NCBI GenBank assembly: GCA_947383005.1
Contig: CANDBT010000045.1
Location: 1-35,580 of the forward strand
Reading direction: 5' to 3'
From: an uncultured bacterium
GTDB taxonomy: Bacteria; Bacillota; Clostridia; Lachnospirales; Lachnospiraceae
DNA: 35,580 nt
The translations under genes and the position numbers were made by a program. The notes beneath the pieces are model-generated. The model saw only the letters and a list, made by a program, of their open reading frames with translations. It was not told where the DNA came from and did not search any database. Numbering within the stretch: position 1 is the first letter of the stretch; each line of letters begins with the position of its first letter. Positions 25,225 to 33,955 of this stretch are shown one piece after another.

Positions 25225-25371
25225 GTGAAACATGTAAAGACTTTGAATAACAAAACGCTGAAGGAATCCATGAAAAAGGGCGGCTGCGGCGAGTGCCAGA
25301 CTTCCTGTCAGTCTGCCTGCAAGACTTCCTGCACCGTTGGCAACCAGACTTGTGAAAATGCAAAGCGCTAA
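25225..25371 (+). CDS. SCIFF peptide (six cysteines in forty-five residues), ranthipeptide precursor
   Basis: A 48-residue peptide starting at GTG 25225, with AGGAGG at 25211-25216. It begins MKHVKTLNNKTLKESM. Six cysteines follow at 21, 24, 28, 32, 36 and 43 within CGECQTSCQSACKTSC and TVGNQTC. This is the SCIFF family (TIGR03973), nearly invariant across Clostridia. Its radical SAM maturase installs thioether links; in the C. thermocellum homolog CteA the link I recall joins Cys32 and Thr37, and both residues occupy those positions here. The maturase gene follows, separated by a terminator. Biological role is not settled; signalling has been proposed. Too short for ordinary gene finders. 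Confidence 0.95.
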   Translation: MKHVKTLNNKTLKESMKKGGCGECQTSCQSACKTSCTVGNQTCENAKR

Positions 25372-25434
25372 GGCTGTTTGACCTAATGGAGCAAGTGCCT
25401 GTCTGAGTAATATACAGAAAATACGGCAGTCGAG

Positions 25435-25472
25435 AAAAGCCCCTATAGATCACAGGACTGTAGGGGTTTTTT
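25435..25472 (+). terminator. Terminator between SCIFF and its maturase gene
   Basis: CCCCTATAG (25440-25448) pairs with CTGTAGGGG (25458-25466) with one wobble, followed by TTTTTT and preceded by AAAA. It should uncouple high expression of the peptide from low expression of the enzyme. The remaining 193 bases up to the maturase start hold only a small CGTACGT/ACGTACG hairpin near 25563. Confidence 0.8.
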
Positions 25473-25665
25473 CGTATCGTTAGGAAAAATGTACTCTCGG
25501 AGTCTCTCTGTGCCTGAATTTATGAGATGATTTTTTGTCAGATGCGCATAAATTGATGAGGCGTACGTGAAACGTACGTTGTCAGGTGAATATGACGGAA
25601 AATCAGCCACAAAGGCAGGTACAGTAGAGATTTCGGGAGTACATAAAAATATAAAGGAGAAAAAA

Positions 25666-27078
25666 GTGATTCACCAATATAAAAGTAACGGCTACAACAT
25701 TGTCATGGATGTTGCCAGCGGTTCGGTTCATGTGGTAGATGATGTCGTATATGACGCTATCGCTTTGATCGAGCCGGAGATTGGCGAATTGGATGGTCAT
25801 GGCGATTTGGCAGGGGAGTTGTGCCGGAAAGTGACAGAGCGTTTGAAAAAAGTATATCCTGAGGTGGAAGTGGCAGAAGCTTTGGAAGATATTCAAATGC
25901 TAATAGATGCGGAGGAACTGTTCACGGAGGATATTTACCAGGAATATGTGACTGAATTCAAGGCGCGGGAAACGGTTGTAAAGGCGTTGTGCCTGCATAT
26001 TGCCCATGACTGCAACCTGGGGTGCCGATATTGTTTTGCCGAGGAAGGGGAATATCATGGGCGGCGGGCGCTGATGAGTTTCGATACAGGGAAAAAAGCG
26101 CTCGATTTTTTGATGGATAATTCCGGCAGCCGGCGGAACCTGGAGGTGGATTTTTTCGGCGGCGAACCGCTGATGAACTGGCCGGTAGTCCGTCAGCTTG
26201 TGGAGTATGGCCGTTCTCAGGAGCAGGAAAGGGATAAGAGATTTCGCTTTACCTTGACGACTAACGGTATGCTGCTAAACGAAGAGATTATGGATTTCTG
26301 CAACCGGGAAATGAGCAATGTGGTGCTCAGTTTGGACGGGCGCCGGGAGGTGAATGATTTTATGCGTCCCACCAGAAACGGCAAGGGAAGCAGTTACGAT
26401 ATCATTGTTCCCAAGTTTCAGAAGTTCGCCAAATCACGGGCAGGTAAGGATTATTATGTGAGAGGTACATTTACCCGGTATAATTTGGATTTTTCTGAAG
26501 ATGTGAAACATTTTGCTGATTTGGGCTTTGATCAGATATCGGTTGAGCCGGTGGTGGCTCCTCCGGAAGAGCCGTATGCCATCCGTCAGGAGGATTTGCC
26601 GAAGATTTTTGAAGAGTATGATAAATTGGCGGCAGAATATATTAAAAGGAAAAAAGAAGGACGGGGGTTTCAGTTTTTTCATTTTATGATTGATCTGGAT
26701 CAGGGGCCGTGTGTAGCCAAACGTCTTTCCGGCTGCGGTTCGGGGACGGAATATCTGGCGGTGACGCCCTGGGGCGATCTTTATCCCTGCCATCAGTTTG
26801 TGGGACAGGAAAAGTTCCTTATGGGAAATGTGGATAAGGGGATTACCCGGACGGATATTCGGGATGAGTTTAAACTGTGCAATGTCTATGCGAAAGAAAA
26901 ATGCAAAAGCTGCTTTGCCCGTTTTTATTGCAGCGGCGGCTGTGCTGCCAACTCGTATAATTTTCATGGGCGCATAACGGATACTTATGAGATCGGCTGT
27001 GAAATGCAGAAAAAACGGATTGAGTGCGCAGTTATGATTAAGGCTGCCTTGGCAGATAAAGAGGAATGTCCACAGTAA
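25666..27078 (+). CDS. SCIFF radical SAM maturase (thioether-forming, SPASM domain)
   Basis: 470 residues from GTG 25666, chosen because AAAGGAG lies seven bases upstream and the product then begins (M)IHQYKSNGYNIVMDVASGSVHVVDD as in other SCIFF maturases. An in-frame GTG at 25567 would add 33 atypical residues. The N-terminal about 100 residues are the peptide-recognition region. The radical SAM cluster motif is C116-x3-C120-x2-C123 (CNLGCRYC), followed by FFGGEPLMNW. The C-terminal SPASM domain (about 360-447) has CGSGTEYLAVTPWGDLYPCHQF and then CKSCFARFYCSGGC for two auxiliary 4Fe-4S clusters. It makes thioether links in the SCIFF peptide. SecDF follows 111 bases later, the usual clostridial neighbourhood. 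Confidence 0.95.
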   Translation: MIHQYKSNGYNIVMDVASGSVHVVDDVVYDAIALIEPEIGELDGHGDLAGELCRKVTERLKKVYPEVEVAEALEDIQMLIDAEELFTEDIYQEYVTEFKARETVVKALCLHIAHDCNLGCRYCFAEEGEYHGRRALMSFDTGKKALDFLMDNSGSRRNLEVDFFGGEPLMNWPVVRQLVEYGRSQEQERDKRFRFTLTTNGMLLNEEIMDFCNREMSNVVLSLDGRREVNDFMRPTRNGKGSSYDIIVPKFQKFAKSRAGKDYYVRGTFTRYNLDFSEDVKHFADLGFDQISVEPVVAPPEEPYAIRQEDLPKIFEEYDKLAAEYIKRKKEGRGFQFFHFMIDLDQGPCVAKRLSGCGSGTEYLAVTPWGDLYPCHQFVGQEKFLMGNVDKGITRTDIRDEFKLCNVYAKEKCKSCFARFYCSGGCAANSYNFHGRITDTYEIGCEMQKKRIECAVMIKAALADKEECPQ

Positions 27079-27189
27079 ATCCCCATACCCGCAAGGCAGT
27101 ACTAGCATGAATGAAAGAGGATTTATTGTGAGCCTTTGGCGGATGCGCAGAAAACGGGAGTGGAATAACAAGGAATAGGAGAATAGAAA

Positions 27190-29331
27190 ATGAAAAACAG
27201 TAAGGTAAAAGGGCTTCTCAGTCTGCTGGTTTTGCTGTTTGCCGTCGGTTTGTTCGGCTTTTTTGGCTATGACACAATGGACGAGATTAAGCTGGGCCTG
27301 GATTTGGCCGGGGGTGTCAGTATCACCTATCAGGCGGTAGAGGCCAACCCCAGTGATGAGGATATGGCGGACACGGTGTACAAGCTGCAGCAGAGAGTGC
27401 AAAACTACAGTACGGAGGCCGAAGTATACCGTGAAGGATCAAACCGGATCAATATTGATATTCCCGGTGTGTCGGATGCCAATGCAATTTTGCAGGAATT
27501 GGGTAAGCCGGGTTCCCTGATATTTATTGATGAAACCGGAGAAGTGGTTTTGACCGGCGACCAGGTGGCTTCGGCCAGGGTGGCCCAGATGGAGCAAAAT
27601 GGCGTTCGTTCGTATGTGGTCAGCTTGTCTTTTACTCCTGAAGGTACGCAAAAGTTTGCCGACGCCACTACGAAAAACGTGGGCAAGCGTATTTTGATTA
27701 TTTATGACGGGAGCGTGATTTCCAGCCCGGTAGTCCGGGAAGCGATTACCGGCGGACAGTGCCAGATTGACGGGATGGCAGGATATGATGAAGCAAATAA
27801 TCTGGCTTCCACTATCCGTATCGGTTCTTTGTCTTTGGAGCTGGAAGAACTGCGTTCCAATGTAGTAGGCGCTAAGCTGGGTGAAGAAGCGATTTCCAGC
27901 AGCCTGAAAGCGGGAGGCGTAGGTTTTGCTGTTGTCGCGTTGTTTATGATTGTGGCTTATCTGGTTCCGGGAGCGGCGGCTGTACTGGCATTGGCTGTCT
28001 ATGTAGGTGTGATTCTTGTGCTGCTGGCAGCTTTTGAGGTGACGCTTACGCTGCCGGGTATTGCCGGTATTATTCTTTCCGTCGGTATGGCAGTTGATGC
28101 CAACGTGATTATTTTCACTCGAATAAAGGAGGAGATTGGCCGGGGCAAGATGGTTCATTCTGCCATAAAGACCGGTTTCAGCAAGGCGATGTCAGCGATT
28201 GTCGACGGCAATGTGACTACGCTTATCGCCGCTGCTGTATTGTGGTTCAGGGGTTCCGGGACGGTGAAGGGGTTTGCCACGACCTTGGCTATCGGTATTA
28301 TCCTGTCTATGTTTACGGCGCTGTTTGTTACCCGGTTTGCCATGTATGCCCTCTATAATCTGGGGCTTGATAATGCCAAATTCTACGGGGTGAAAAAGGA
28401 TGGCAAAGTGATTCGTTTCCTGGGTAAGAAAAATCTTTGCTTTATCATTTCTATTGTTGTCGTGGCAGCGGGATGGGTGGCTATGGCGCTTAACAACAGC
28501 CAGACGGGCAAGGCGCTTAACTACGGAATGGATTTTACCGGGGGGACGTCTACCAATGTTACCTTCAATGAAAATCTGACTTTAGAAGATATTTCCGCCA
28601 AAGTGGTTCCGGTAGTTTCGGAGATTACCGGTGATGCCGATGTGCAGACGCAGAAGGTGGAAGGAACCAATGAAGTAATTATTAAAACCAAGACTTTGTC
28701 CGTAGACCAGCGGCAGGCTTTGGAGGATGCCATGGTGGAGAATTTTGGCGTGGAGGCAGAGAAGATTACGGCAGAAAGCATTTCCGCCGCCGTCAGTAAG
28801 GAGATGAAGCAGGATGCCGTTGTGGCGGTAGTTTTTGCGACGATTCTGATGCTTTTATATATCTGGTTCCGGTTTAAGGATATCCGGTTTGCTACCAGCG
28901 CTATCGTTGCCCTGGTACATGACGTATTGGTGGTAGTGACGTTCTATGCCGTTGCCAAATGGTCTGTCGGCTCTACCTTTATTGCCTGTATGCTGACTAT
29001 CGTCGGATACTCCATCAATGCAACCATCGTTATCTTTGACCGTATCCGGGAAAATCTGGCGGTTAAAACCGGGAAGCAGTCTTTGGAGGAGCTGGTGAAT
29101 CTGAGTATTACCCAAACATTTACCCGCAGCATCAATACATCGCTGACGACATTTATTATGGTATTTGTATTGTTCCTTTTGGGAGTATCTTCTATCCGTG
29201 AGTTTGCACTTCCGCTGATGGTGGGAATCGTGTGCGGTACCTATTCTTCCGTGTGTGTGACCGGGGCTTTGTGGTATGTGATGATGACCAAAAAAAAGCA
29301 TAAAGATGCTAAGCAGGCGGAAAAAGTATGA
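27190..29331 (+). CDS. secDF: Fused SecD-SecF protein translocase subunit
   Basis: Uses the proton gradient to help pull exported proteins through SecYEG. A single 713-residue chain joins both halves, as in Bacillus. The SecD half starts with a membrane anchor and GLDLAGG at 36-42, has the large extracellular loop (about 45-230), and the helix motif GIAGIILSVGMAVDANVIIFTRIKEE. The SecF half starts near residue 412 with another anchor, GMDFTGG at about 446-452, and the matching TIVGYSINATIVIFDRIREN. ATAGGAG precedes the ATG. Its stop overlaps the tgt start (ATGA), so the two are translationally coupled. Confidence 0.96.
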   Translation: MKNSKVKGLLSLLVLLFAVGLFGFFGYDTMDEIKLGLDLAGGVSITYQAVEANPSDEDMADTVYKLQQRVQNYSTEAEVYREGSNRINIDIPGVSDANAILQELGKPGSLIFIDETGEVVLTGDQVASARVAQMEQNGVRSYVVSLSFTPEGTQKFADATTKNVGKRILIIYDGSVISSPVVREAITGGQCQIDGMAGYDEANNLASTIRIGSLSLELEELRSNVVGAKLGEEAISSSLKAGGVGFAVVALFMIVAYLVPGAAAVLALAVYVGVILVLLAAFEVTLTLPGIAGIILSVGMAVDANVIIFTRIKEEIGRGKMVHSAIKTGFSKAMSAIVDGNVTTLIAAAVLWFRGSGTVKGFATTLAIGIILSMFTALFVTRFAMYALYNLGLDNAKFYGVKKDGKVIRFLGKKNLCFIISIVVVAAGWVAMALNNSQTGKALNYGMDFTGGTSTNVTFNENLTLEDISAKVVPVVSEITGDADVQTQKVEGTNEVIIKTKTLSVDQRQALEDAMVENFGVEAEKITAESISAAVSKEMKQDAVVAVVFATILMLLYIWFRFKDIRFATSAIVALVHDVLVVVTFYAVAKWSVGSTFIACMLTIVGYSINATIVIFDRIRENLAVKTGKQSLEELVNLSITQTFTRSINTSLTTFIMVFVLFLLGVSSIREFALPLMVGIVCGTYSSVCVTGALWYVMMTKKKHKDAKQAEKV

Positions 29332-30467
29332 GATATCAGCGTATTGCAGCCGATGGCCGGGCTAAGAGGGCCAGGATGGAAACGGTTCATGGGGTCATAC
29401 AGACGCCGGTTTTTATGAATGTAGGCACTGTGGCGGCGATTAAGGGTGCGGTGTCAACCGATGATTTGCGCCAGATCGGAACGCAGGTACAGCTTTCCAA
29501 CACTTATCATTTGCATGTGCGTACCGGAGATAAAGTGATCCGGGAATTGGGCGGACTTCACCGGTTTATGAATTGGGACAGGCCCATACTTACGGATTCC
29601 GGCGGTTTTCAGGTTTTTTCCCTGTCGGGATTACGCAAGATAAAAGAGGAAGGAGTATATTTCCGTTCTCATATTGATGGCCGTAAGATTTTTATGGGAC
29701 CGGAAGAAAGCATGCAGATACAGTCCAATCTCGGTTCGACGATTGCCATGGCGTTTGATGAATGCCCATCCAGCCGTGCGGATTTATCCTATATCCAAAA
29801 TTCGGTAAACCGGACAACCCGGTGGCTTGAGCGTTGCCAGAAAGAAATGGAGCGGCTCAATGGTCAGGCGGATACAATCAATCAGGAACAGCTTCTCTTT
29901 GGCATAAATCAAGGCGGTGTGGCGGAGGATATCCGCATAAGCCACGCGAAGACAATTTCCGCTATGGGTCTTGACGGTTACGCGATCGGAGGATTAGCCG
30001 TAGGGGAGAGCCATGAAGAGATGTACCGGATTCTGGATGTGACGGTTCCTTATTTGCCTGAGGACAAGCCGACTTATCTTATGGGTGTGGGAACGCCGGC
30101 CAATATTTTGGAAGCGGTGGATCGAGGTGTTGATTTCTTCGATTGCGTATATCCGTCCAGAAACGGCCGCCACAGCCATGTCTATACCAATCATGGCAAG
30201 ATGAACCTGATGAATCAAAAATATGAGCGGGACATGAGGCCGATTGAAGAGGGCTGCGGATGTCCGGCATGCCGTTCCTACAGCCGCGCTTATATCCGGC
30301 ATTTGTTCAAGGCGAAAGAAATGTTGGGAATGCGGTTATGTGTATTGCATAATTTATATTTTTATAATACAATGATGAAAGAGATCCGCGACGCAATCGA
30401 GCAGCACCGCTATAAAGCCTACAAGGCGGAAAAACTGGGAAGAATGGCAGAAAGACAGGATGCATGA
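29328..30467 (+). CDS. tgt: Queuine tRNA-ribosyltransferase (tRNA-guanine transglycosylase)
   Basis: Exchanges the guanine at the wobble position of GU(N)-anticodon tRNAs for preQ1. 379 residues, normal length. Seen: NVGTVAAIKG, LSNTYHLHVRTG, DSGGFQVFSL with the general-base Asp90, DECPSS, GYAIGGLAVGES, and the nucleophile region GVDFFDCVYPSRNGRH. The zinc site CGCPACRSYSRAYIRHLF with a final His in LCVLHNLYF is present. It overlaps secDF by four bases and precedes yajC. The order secDF-tgt-yajC is rearranged relative to the E. coli tgt-yajC-secD-secF operon but keeps the same set. Confidence 0.97.
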   Translation: MRYQRIAADGRAKRARMETVHGVIQTPVFMNVGTVAAIKGAVSTDDLRQIGTQVQLSNTYHLHVRTGDKVIRELGGLHRFMNWDRPILTDSGGFQVFSLSGLRKIKEEGVYFRSHIDGRKIFMGPEESMQIQSNLGSTIAMAFDECPSSRADLSYIQNSVNRTTRWLERCQKEMERLNGQADTINQEQLLFGINQGGVAEDIRISHAKTISAMGLDGYAIGGLAVGESHEEMYRILDVTVPYLPEDKPTYLMGVGTPANILEAVDRGVDFFDCVYPSRNGRHSHVYTNHGKMNLMNQKYERDMRPIEEGCGCPACRSYSRAYIRHLFKAKEMLGMRLCVLHNLYFYNTMMKEIRDAIEQHRYKAYKAEKLGRMAERQDA

Positions 30468-30602
30468 ATCAAAAGCGAGTGTAAAAAATAGGGGATATGC
30501 TTGAACGGTTATAGTAAAAATCGTAACAGTTCAGACAGAAAAAATAAAAGAAAGAACAGATAGCCCGGCGAGGCGGCGGGATGGTCTGCAAGGAGGAAGT
30601 TT

Positions 30603-30896
30603 ATGTTAGCAGCAACAGGCGGCGGGATGGCCATATCATCCATGTTGATTTATGTGGTATTTATTTTTGGTGTGTTATACTTTTTTGGTATCCGTCCGCA
30701 GCAAAAGGAGAAAAAGAAACATGAGGAGCTGCTGTCCGCGGTAGCTATCGGGGATACGGTTCTGACCAGCAGCGGTTTTTACGGTGTTATTATTGATATG
30801 ACGGACGACACGGTTATTGTTGAGTTTGGCAGCGATAAGCATTGCCGGATTCCTATGCAGAAACAGGCGATTGTACAAGTGGAAAAACCACAATAA
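30603..30896 (+). CDS. yajC: Preprotein translocase subunit YajC
   Basis: 97 residues with one membrane helix near the N-terminus (SSMLIYVVFIFGVLYFFG), then IRPQQKEKKKHEELL and the small cytosolic beta domain AIGDTVLTSSGFYGVI. It associates with SecDF at the translocon. AAGGAGG lies directly before the ATG. A 135-base gap after tgt contains no terminator, so it likely shares the secDF-tgt transcript. Confidence 0.95.
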   Translation: MLAATGGGMAISSMLIYVVFIFGVLYFFGIRPQQKEKKKHEELLSAVAIGDTVLTSSGFYGVIIDMTDDTVIVEFGSDKHCRIPMQKQAIVQVEKPQ

Positions 30897-31024
30897 CGCG
30901 ATAGCCTGGACGAATACCGGCGGCGATTGCGTGAGGGCAAAGCCTGGAGCAATCGGCTTTCATAGGGAGGCCGTCAGGCCGGATTGCAAATAGCGGCGCC
31001 GGCAGCCATGGAGATTTACTTGAG

Positions 31025-31067
31025 AGAAGGCAGCAGGACATCCTTGGAAGGGGGTCTGCTGTCTTTT
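31025..31067 (+). terminator. Probable terminator after yajC
   Basis: AAGGCAGCAGG (31027-31037) pairs with TCTGCTGTCTT (31055-31065) with wobble pairs, ending in a T run. It directly precedes the tandem array. Between it and yajC (30897-31024) I see only GC-rich sequence with the word CCGTCAGGCCGGA, which also occurs in the array. Confidence 0.55.
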
Positions 31068-31068
31068 G

Positions 31069-31480
31069 TTCTATCATAGGAAAATGCGTCCGATGATAGA
31101 AAGCGCTCCGCGAGGATGCGCACTCCGCGCAAAGGAAGATGGCTGCTGGCGCAGCCGCGCTCCGGCGCGAGAGTCCGTCAGGCCGGACTCTTTGTTCTAT
31201 CATAGGAAAATGCGTCCGATGATAGAAAGCGCTCCGCGAGGATGCGCACTCCGCGCAAAGGAAGATGGCTGCTGGCGCAGCCGCGCTCCGGCGCGAGAGT
31301 CCGTCAGGCCGGACTCTTTGTTCTATCATAGGAAAGTGCGTCTGATGATAGAAAACGCTCCGCGAGGATGCGCACTCCGCGCAAAGGAAGATGGCTGCTG
31401 GCGCAGCCGCGCTCCGGCGCGAGAGTCCGTCAGGCCGGACTCTTTGTTCTATCATAGGAAAGTGCGTCTGATGATAGAAA
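31069..31480. repeat. 126-bp tandem repeat array (three full copies plus a partial fourth)
   Basis: Copies begin at 31069, 31195, 31321 and 31447, exactly 126 bases apart. By eye copies 1 and 2 are identical, copy 3 differs at three places near its start, and the partial copy 4 (to about 31480) shares two of the changes. Each unit has TTCTATCAT/ATGATAGAA, GGCTGC-TGGC-GCAGCC and GAGTCCG-TCAGGC-CGGACTC hairpins, the last followed by TTTG. The period is a multiple of three, so frames stay open on both strands. I do not treat these as genes. Confidence 0.85.
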
Positions 31481-31544
31481 CGCTTTGTGCGGCGGACAGG
31501 GGAAGAGGCTTCCCATGACTGATTGTCAGACAGGAGGTGTGATT

Positions 31545-32939
31545 TTGGAGGGCGGATATATAAAAAGCCGCAGGAAAAAAGGGTTTGGACACAGAAAAAG
31601 AAGGGGAATAGGTTTTGGGTGTTTGCTGGCGCTGATTCTAGTGGCTGCCGCTATAAGTGCAAATAAGGCGGAGGGCGGCAGGTTGCCGAAAAAATCGGAA
31701 ACGCCGGCAGAGGTGGAGATACTGGCAAAGATGAAAACGATCAGGATAATGAACATAATGGAAGAAATGGGGATGGAGGAAAAGGCAGAAATAGGAGAAG
31801 AAAAAAGAAAGCAGCTAGAGGAGGGAGGGGCTGGCGGGAATAAGCAGCCGACTGCGGAAGAAATTCTTGCCGGAATGTCTTTGGAGTCGCAAATAGCCCA
31901 GCTTTTCCTTGTAGCCCCTGAACAACTGACCGGCGGCGAAGTGATGACGGAGGCCGGTGATGAGCTGAGGGAAGCGCTGAAGAATTATTCCGTAGGCGGG
32001 CTGATCTATTTTTCCGGAAACCTAGAAAATGCCCGTCAATTAAAAACTTTGACGCAAGATACGCAGAAAATAGCCGGGGAATTGGGAATGCTGCCGCTTT
32101 TTTTGGCTATTGATGAAGAAGGGGGAGAAATCGCACGGATTGGCAATCATAAAAATTTTGATGTGCCGAAGGTGCCGCCAATGGCTGAGATTGGCGCGGG
32201 AGGCGATATCGCCAAAGCCAGGGAGGCAGGGGAAACGATAGGTGCTTATTTGGCAGAGTATGGGATAAACCTGGATTTTGCTCCTGATGCGGATGTGCTG
32301 ACGGAATCGAAAAATACTGTGGTAAAAGGCCGTTCTTTTGGAACAGATCCGGATCTGGTCACTGAGATGGCTGCCGCTTACCTGGAAGGGCTGAATGCTT
32401 ACGGCGTGTGCGGTGCGCCGAAACATTTCCCCGGTCACGGAGCGACCAAGGAGGACAGCCATAAAGGTTTTGCCTATATCAATAAGAGCTGGGAGCAGTT
32501 GGAGGAAGCGGAATTAGTGCCGTTCAGGCACTTTGCCGAAAAGCAGATACCGATGATGATGTCCGGTCATATTTCTCTTCCTCAGATTACTGGCGGGGAT
32601 ATACCCGGTTCTTTGTCATCTCAGGTCTTGAATGGTTATTTGCGGGAGAATATGGGATATGAAGGAATTATTATTACGGATGCGCTGGATATGGGGGCGA
32701 TCAATAAACGGTATTCGGCAGAAGAGGCGGCAATTATGGCATTGGAAGCCGGCGCAGATATGCTGCTTATGCCGGCCCGTTTTCCCGAGGTCTATCAAGC
32801 GGTGCTCAATGCGGTAAATCAAGGGCGGATATCCCGTGAACGCATAGAAGCTTCCGTGCTGAGGATAATCAAAGTGAAGGAGGCTTATCTTTCCCATCGG
32901 CCGGAGGCACCGCAGGGCAGTATAAGACCCGTTTCCTGA
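31545..32939 (+). CDS. Glycoside hydrolase family 3 protein, NagZ-like beta-N-acetylhexosaminidase
   Basis: Removes N-acetylglucosamine from muropeptides in its family. Best start is TTG 31545, seven bases after AGGAGG (31532-31537), giving 464 residues; ATG 31515 is an alternative with no ribosome site. The N-terminus is basic (KSRRKKGFGHRKRR), then one membrane helix GCLLALILVAAAIS, then a charged E/K linker to about residue 105, so the enzyme is anchored outside. The catalytic domain has AIDEEGGEIARI, the NagZ loop KHFPGHGATKEDSHKG (from residue 293, with the His of the Asp-His dyad), MSGHISLP and nucleophile Asp379 in ITDALDMGAI. The gene's last 55 bases overlap the 3' end of the opposite-strand methyltransferase gene. 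Confidence 0.9.
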   Translation: MEGGYIKSRRKKGFGHRKRRGIGFGCLLALILVAAAISANKAEGGRLPKKSETPAEVEILAKMKTIRIMNIMEEMGMEEKAEIGEEKRKQLEEGGAGGNKQPTAEEILAGMSLESQIAQLFLVAPEQLTGGEVMTEAGDELREALKNYSVGGLIYFSGNLENARQLKTLTQDTQKIAGELGMLPLFLAIDEEGGEIARIGNHKNFDVPKVPPMAEIGAGGDIAKAREAGETIGAYLAEYGINLDFAPDADVLTESKNTVVKGRSFGTDPDLVTEMAAAYLEGLNAYGVCGAPKHFPGHGATKEDSHKGFAYINKSWEQLEEAELVPFRHFAEKQIPMMMSGHISLPQITGGDIPGSLSSQVLNGYLRENMGYEGIIITDALDMGAINKRYSAEEAAIMALEAGADMLLMPARFPEVYQAVLNAVNQGRISRERIEASVLRIIKVKEAYLSHRPEAPQGSIRPVS

Positions 32940-33754
32940 ACAGGAAGGCCGATTTCTTCCGCATGGGCTTGTCCGCCGTATCGCGGATACAGTTCTGTAG
33001 CCAGCATATAAGTTAATACTGAGGGGGCCAGGCCGGTAGTGTAGGAATTGATCAGGAAAAACAACGGGTCCGGCGACAGGAGCTTTGCACACAATTGAAT
33101 CAGTGTATGAACGGAGTTTTCAATTTTCCATATTTCGCCTTTTGGGCCGCGGCCATAAGAAGGCGGGTCCATGATTATGGCATCATAATGGCTGCCCCGG
33201 CGGATTTCCCGCTCTGCAAATTTTACGCAGTCATCCACCAGCCAGCGGACAGGGGCTTTTTCAAGACCAGAAGCGGCGGCGTTTTCCTTGGCCCATCCCA
33301 CCATGCCTTTGGAGGCGTCCACATGAGTTACGGAGGCGCCTGCCCGTGCGGCGGCCAGGGTGGCGCCTCCGGTATAAGCAAACAGATTCAATACTTTGGC
33401 CGGCCGTCCGGCGCAGAGAAGTTTTCTGGAGAACCAGTCCCAGTTTGCCGCCTGTTCAGGAAACAGGCCGGTATGTTTAAAGTGAAACGGTTTTAAATGA
33501 AAGGTAAGTTCGTGGTAATGGATTGTCCATTGTTCGGGCAGGTCAAAAAACTCCCATTCTCCGCCGCCTTTGGCGCTGCGGTGGTAATGGGCGTTGGGAT
33601 TTTGCCAGCCTTGGTGCGTGCGGGGAGTGTCCCAGATAACCTGGGGGTCCGGGCGGATTAAGAGAAAATCTCCCCATCTCTCCAATTTTTCCCCTTTTGA
33701 ACAGTCTATGACTTGATAATCTTTCCAGTTATCGGCAATCCACATGGAATCCAC
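32885..33754 (-). CDS. RlmI-like class I SAM-dependent methyltransferase
   Basis: About 289 residues. The N-terminal part has a small beta region (DYQVIDCSKGEKLERWGDFLLIRPDP). The Rossmann methyltransferase domain follows, with motif I VLNLFAYTGGATLAAARAGA (121-140), DASKGMVGWAKENAAASGL, and the catalytic-loop motif DPPSYGRG at 196-203, as in 23S rRNA m5C methyltransferases of the RlmI/RlmK group. It lacks an N-terminal PUA domain, so the target is uncertain. Two nearby starts (33754 GTG or 33745 ATG) are possible. It is convergent with and overlaps the NagZ-like gene by 55 bases. Confidence 0.88.
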   Translation of the reverse strand: MDSMWIADNWKDYQVIDCSKGEKLERWGDFLLIRPDPQVIWDTPRTHQGWQNPNAHYHRSAKGGGEWEFFDLPEQWTIHYHELTFHLKPFHFKHTGLFPEQAANWDWFSRKLLCAGRPAKVLNLFAYTGGATLAAARAGASVTHVDASKGMVGWAKENAAASGLEKAPVRWLVDDCVKFAEREIRRGSHYDAIIMDPPSYGRGPKGEIWKIENSVHTLIQLCAKLLSPDPLFFLINSYTTGLAPSVLTYMLATELYPRYGGQAHAEEIGLPVQETGLILPCGASGRWER

Positions 33755-33955
33755 CAGCCTTTCCGGGCGCTGAGCCTCTGTTTTGTCAGTCCTTGATCCG
33801 TCGTTTTTTGGAACTCCTTGTGGCTATTATACGATGACGGAAGGACAGCGTCAAGACTTTATGAGCAGCGCAAAACAGAGATAAACAGGCAAGAAGATAC
33901 CCGTCTGAACTGTTACAACGTAATAGAATCGTTAGATAAATGTAGGAAATTTGGG

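Noticed and set aside
31069-31480. CRISPR array
   Set aside because: The units are 126 bases long, directly abutting, nearly identical along their whole length and have no unique spacers; no cas gene is present.
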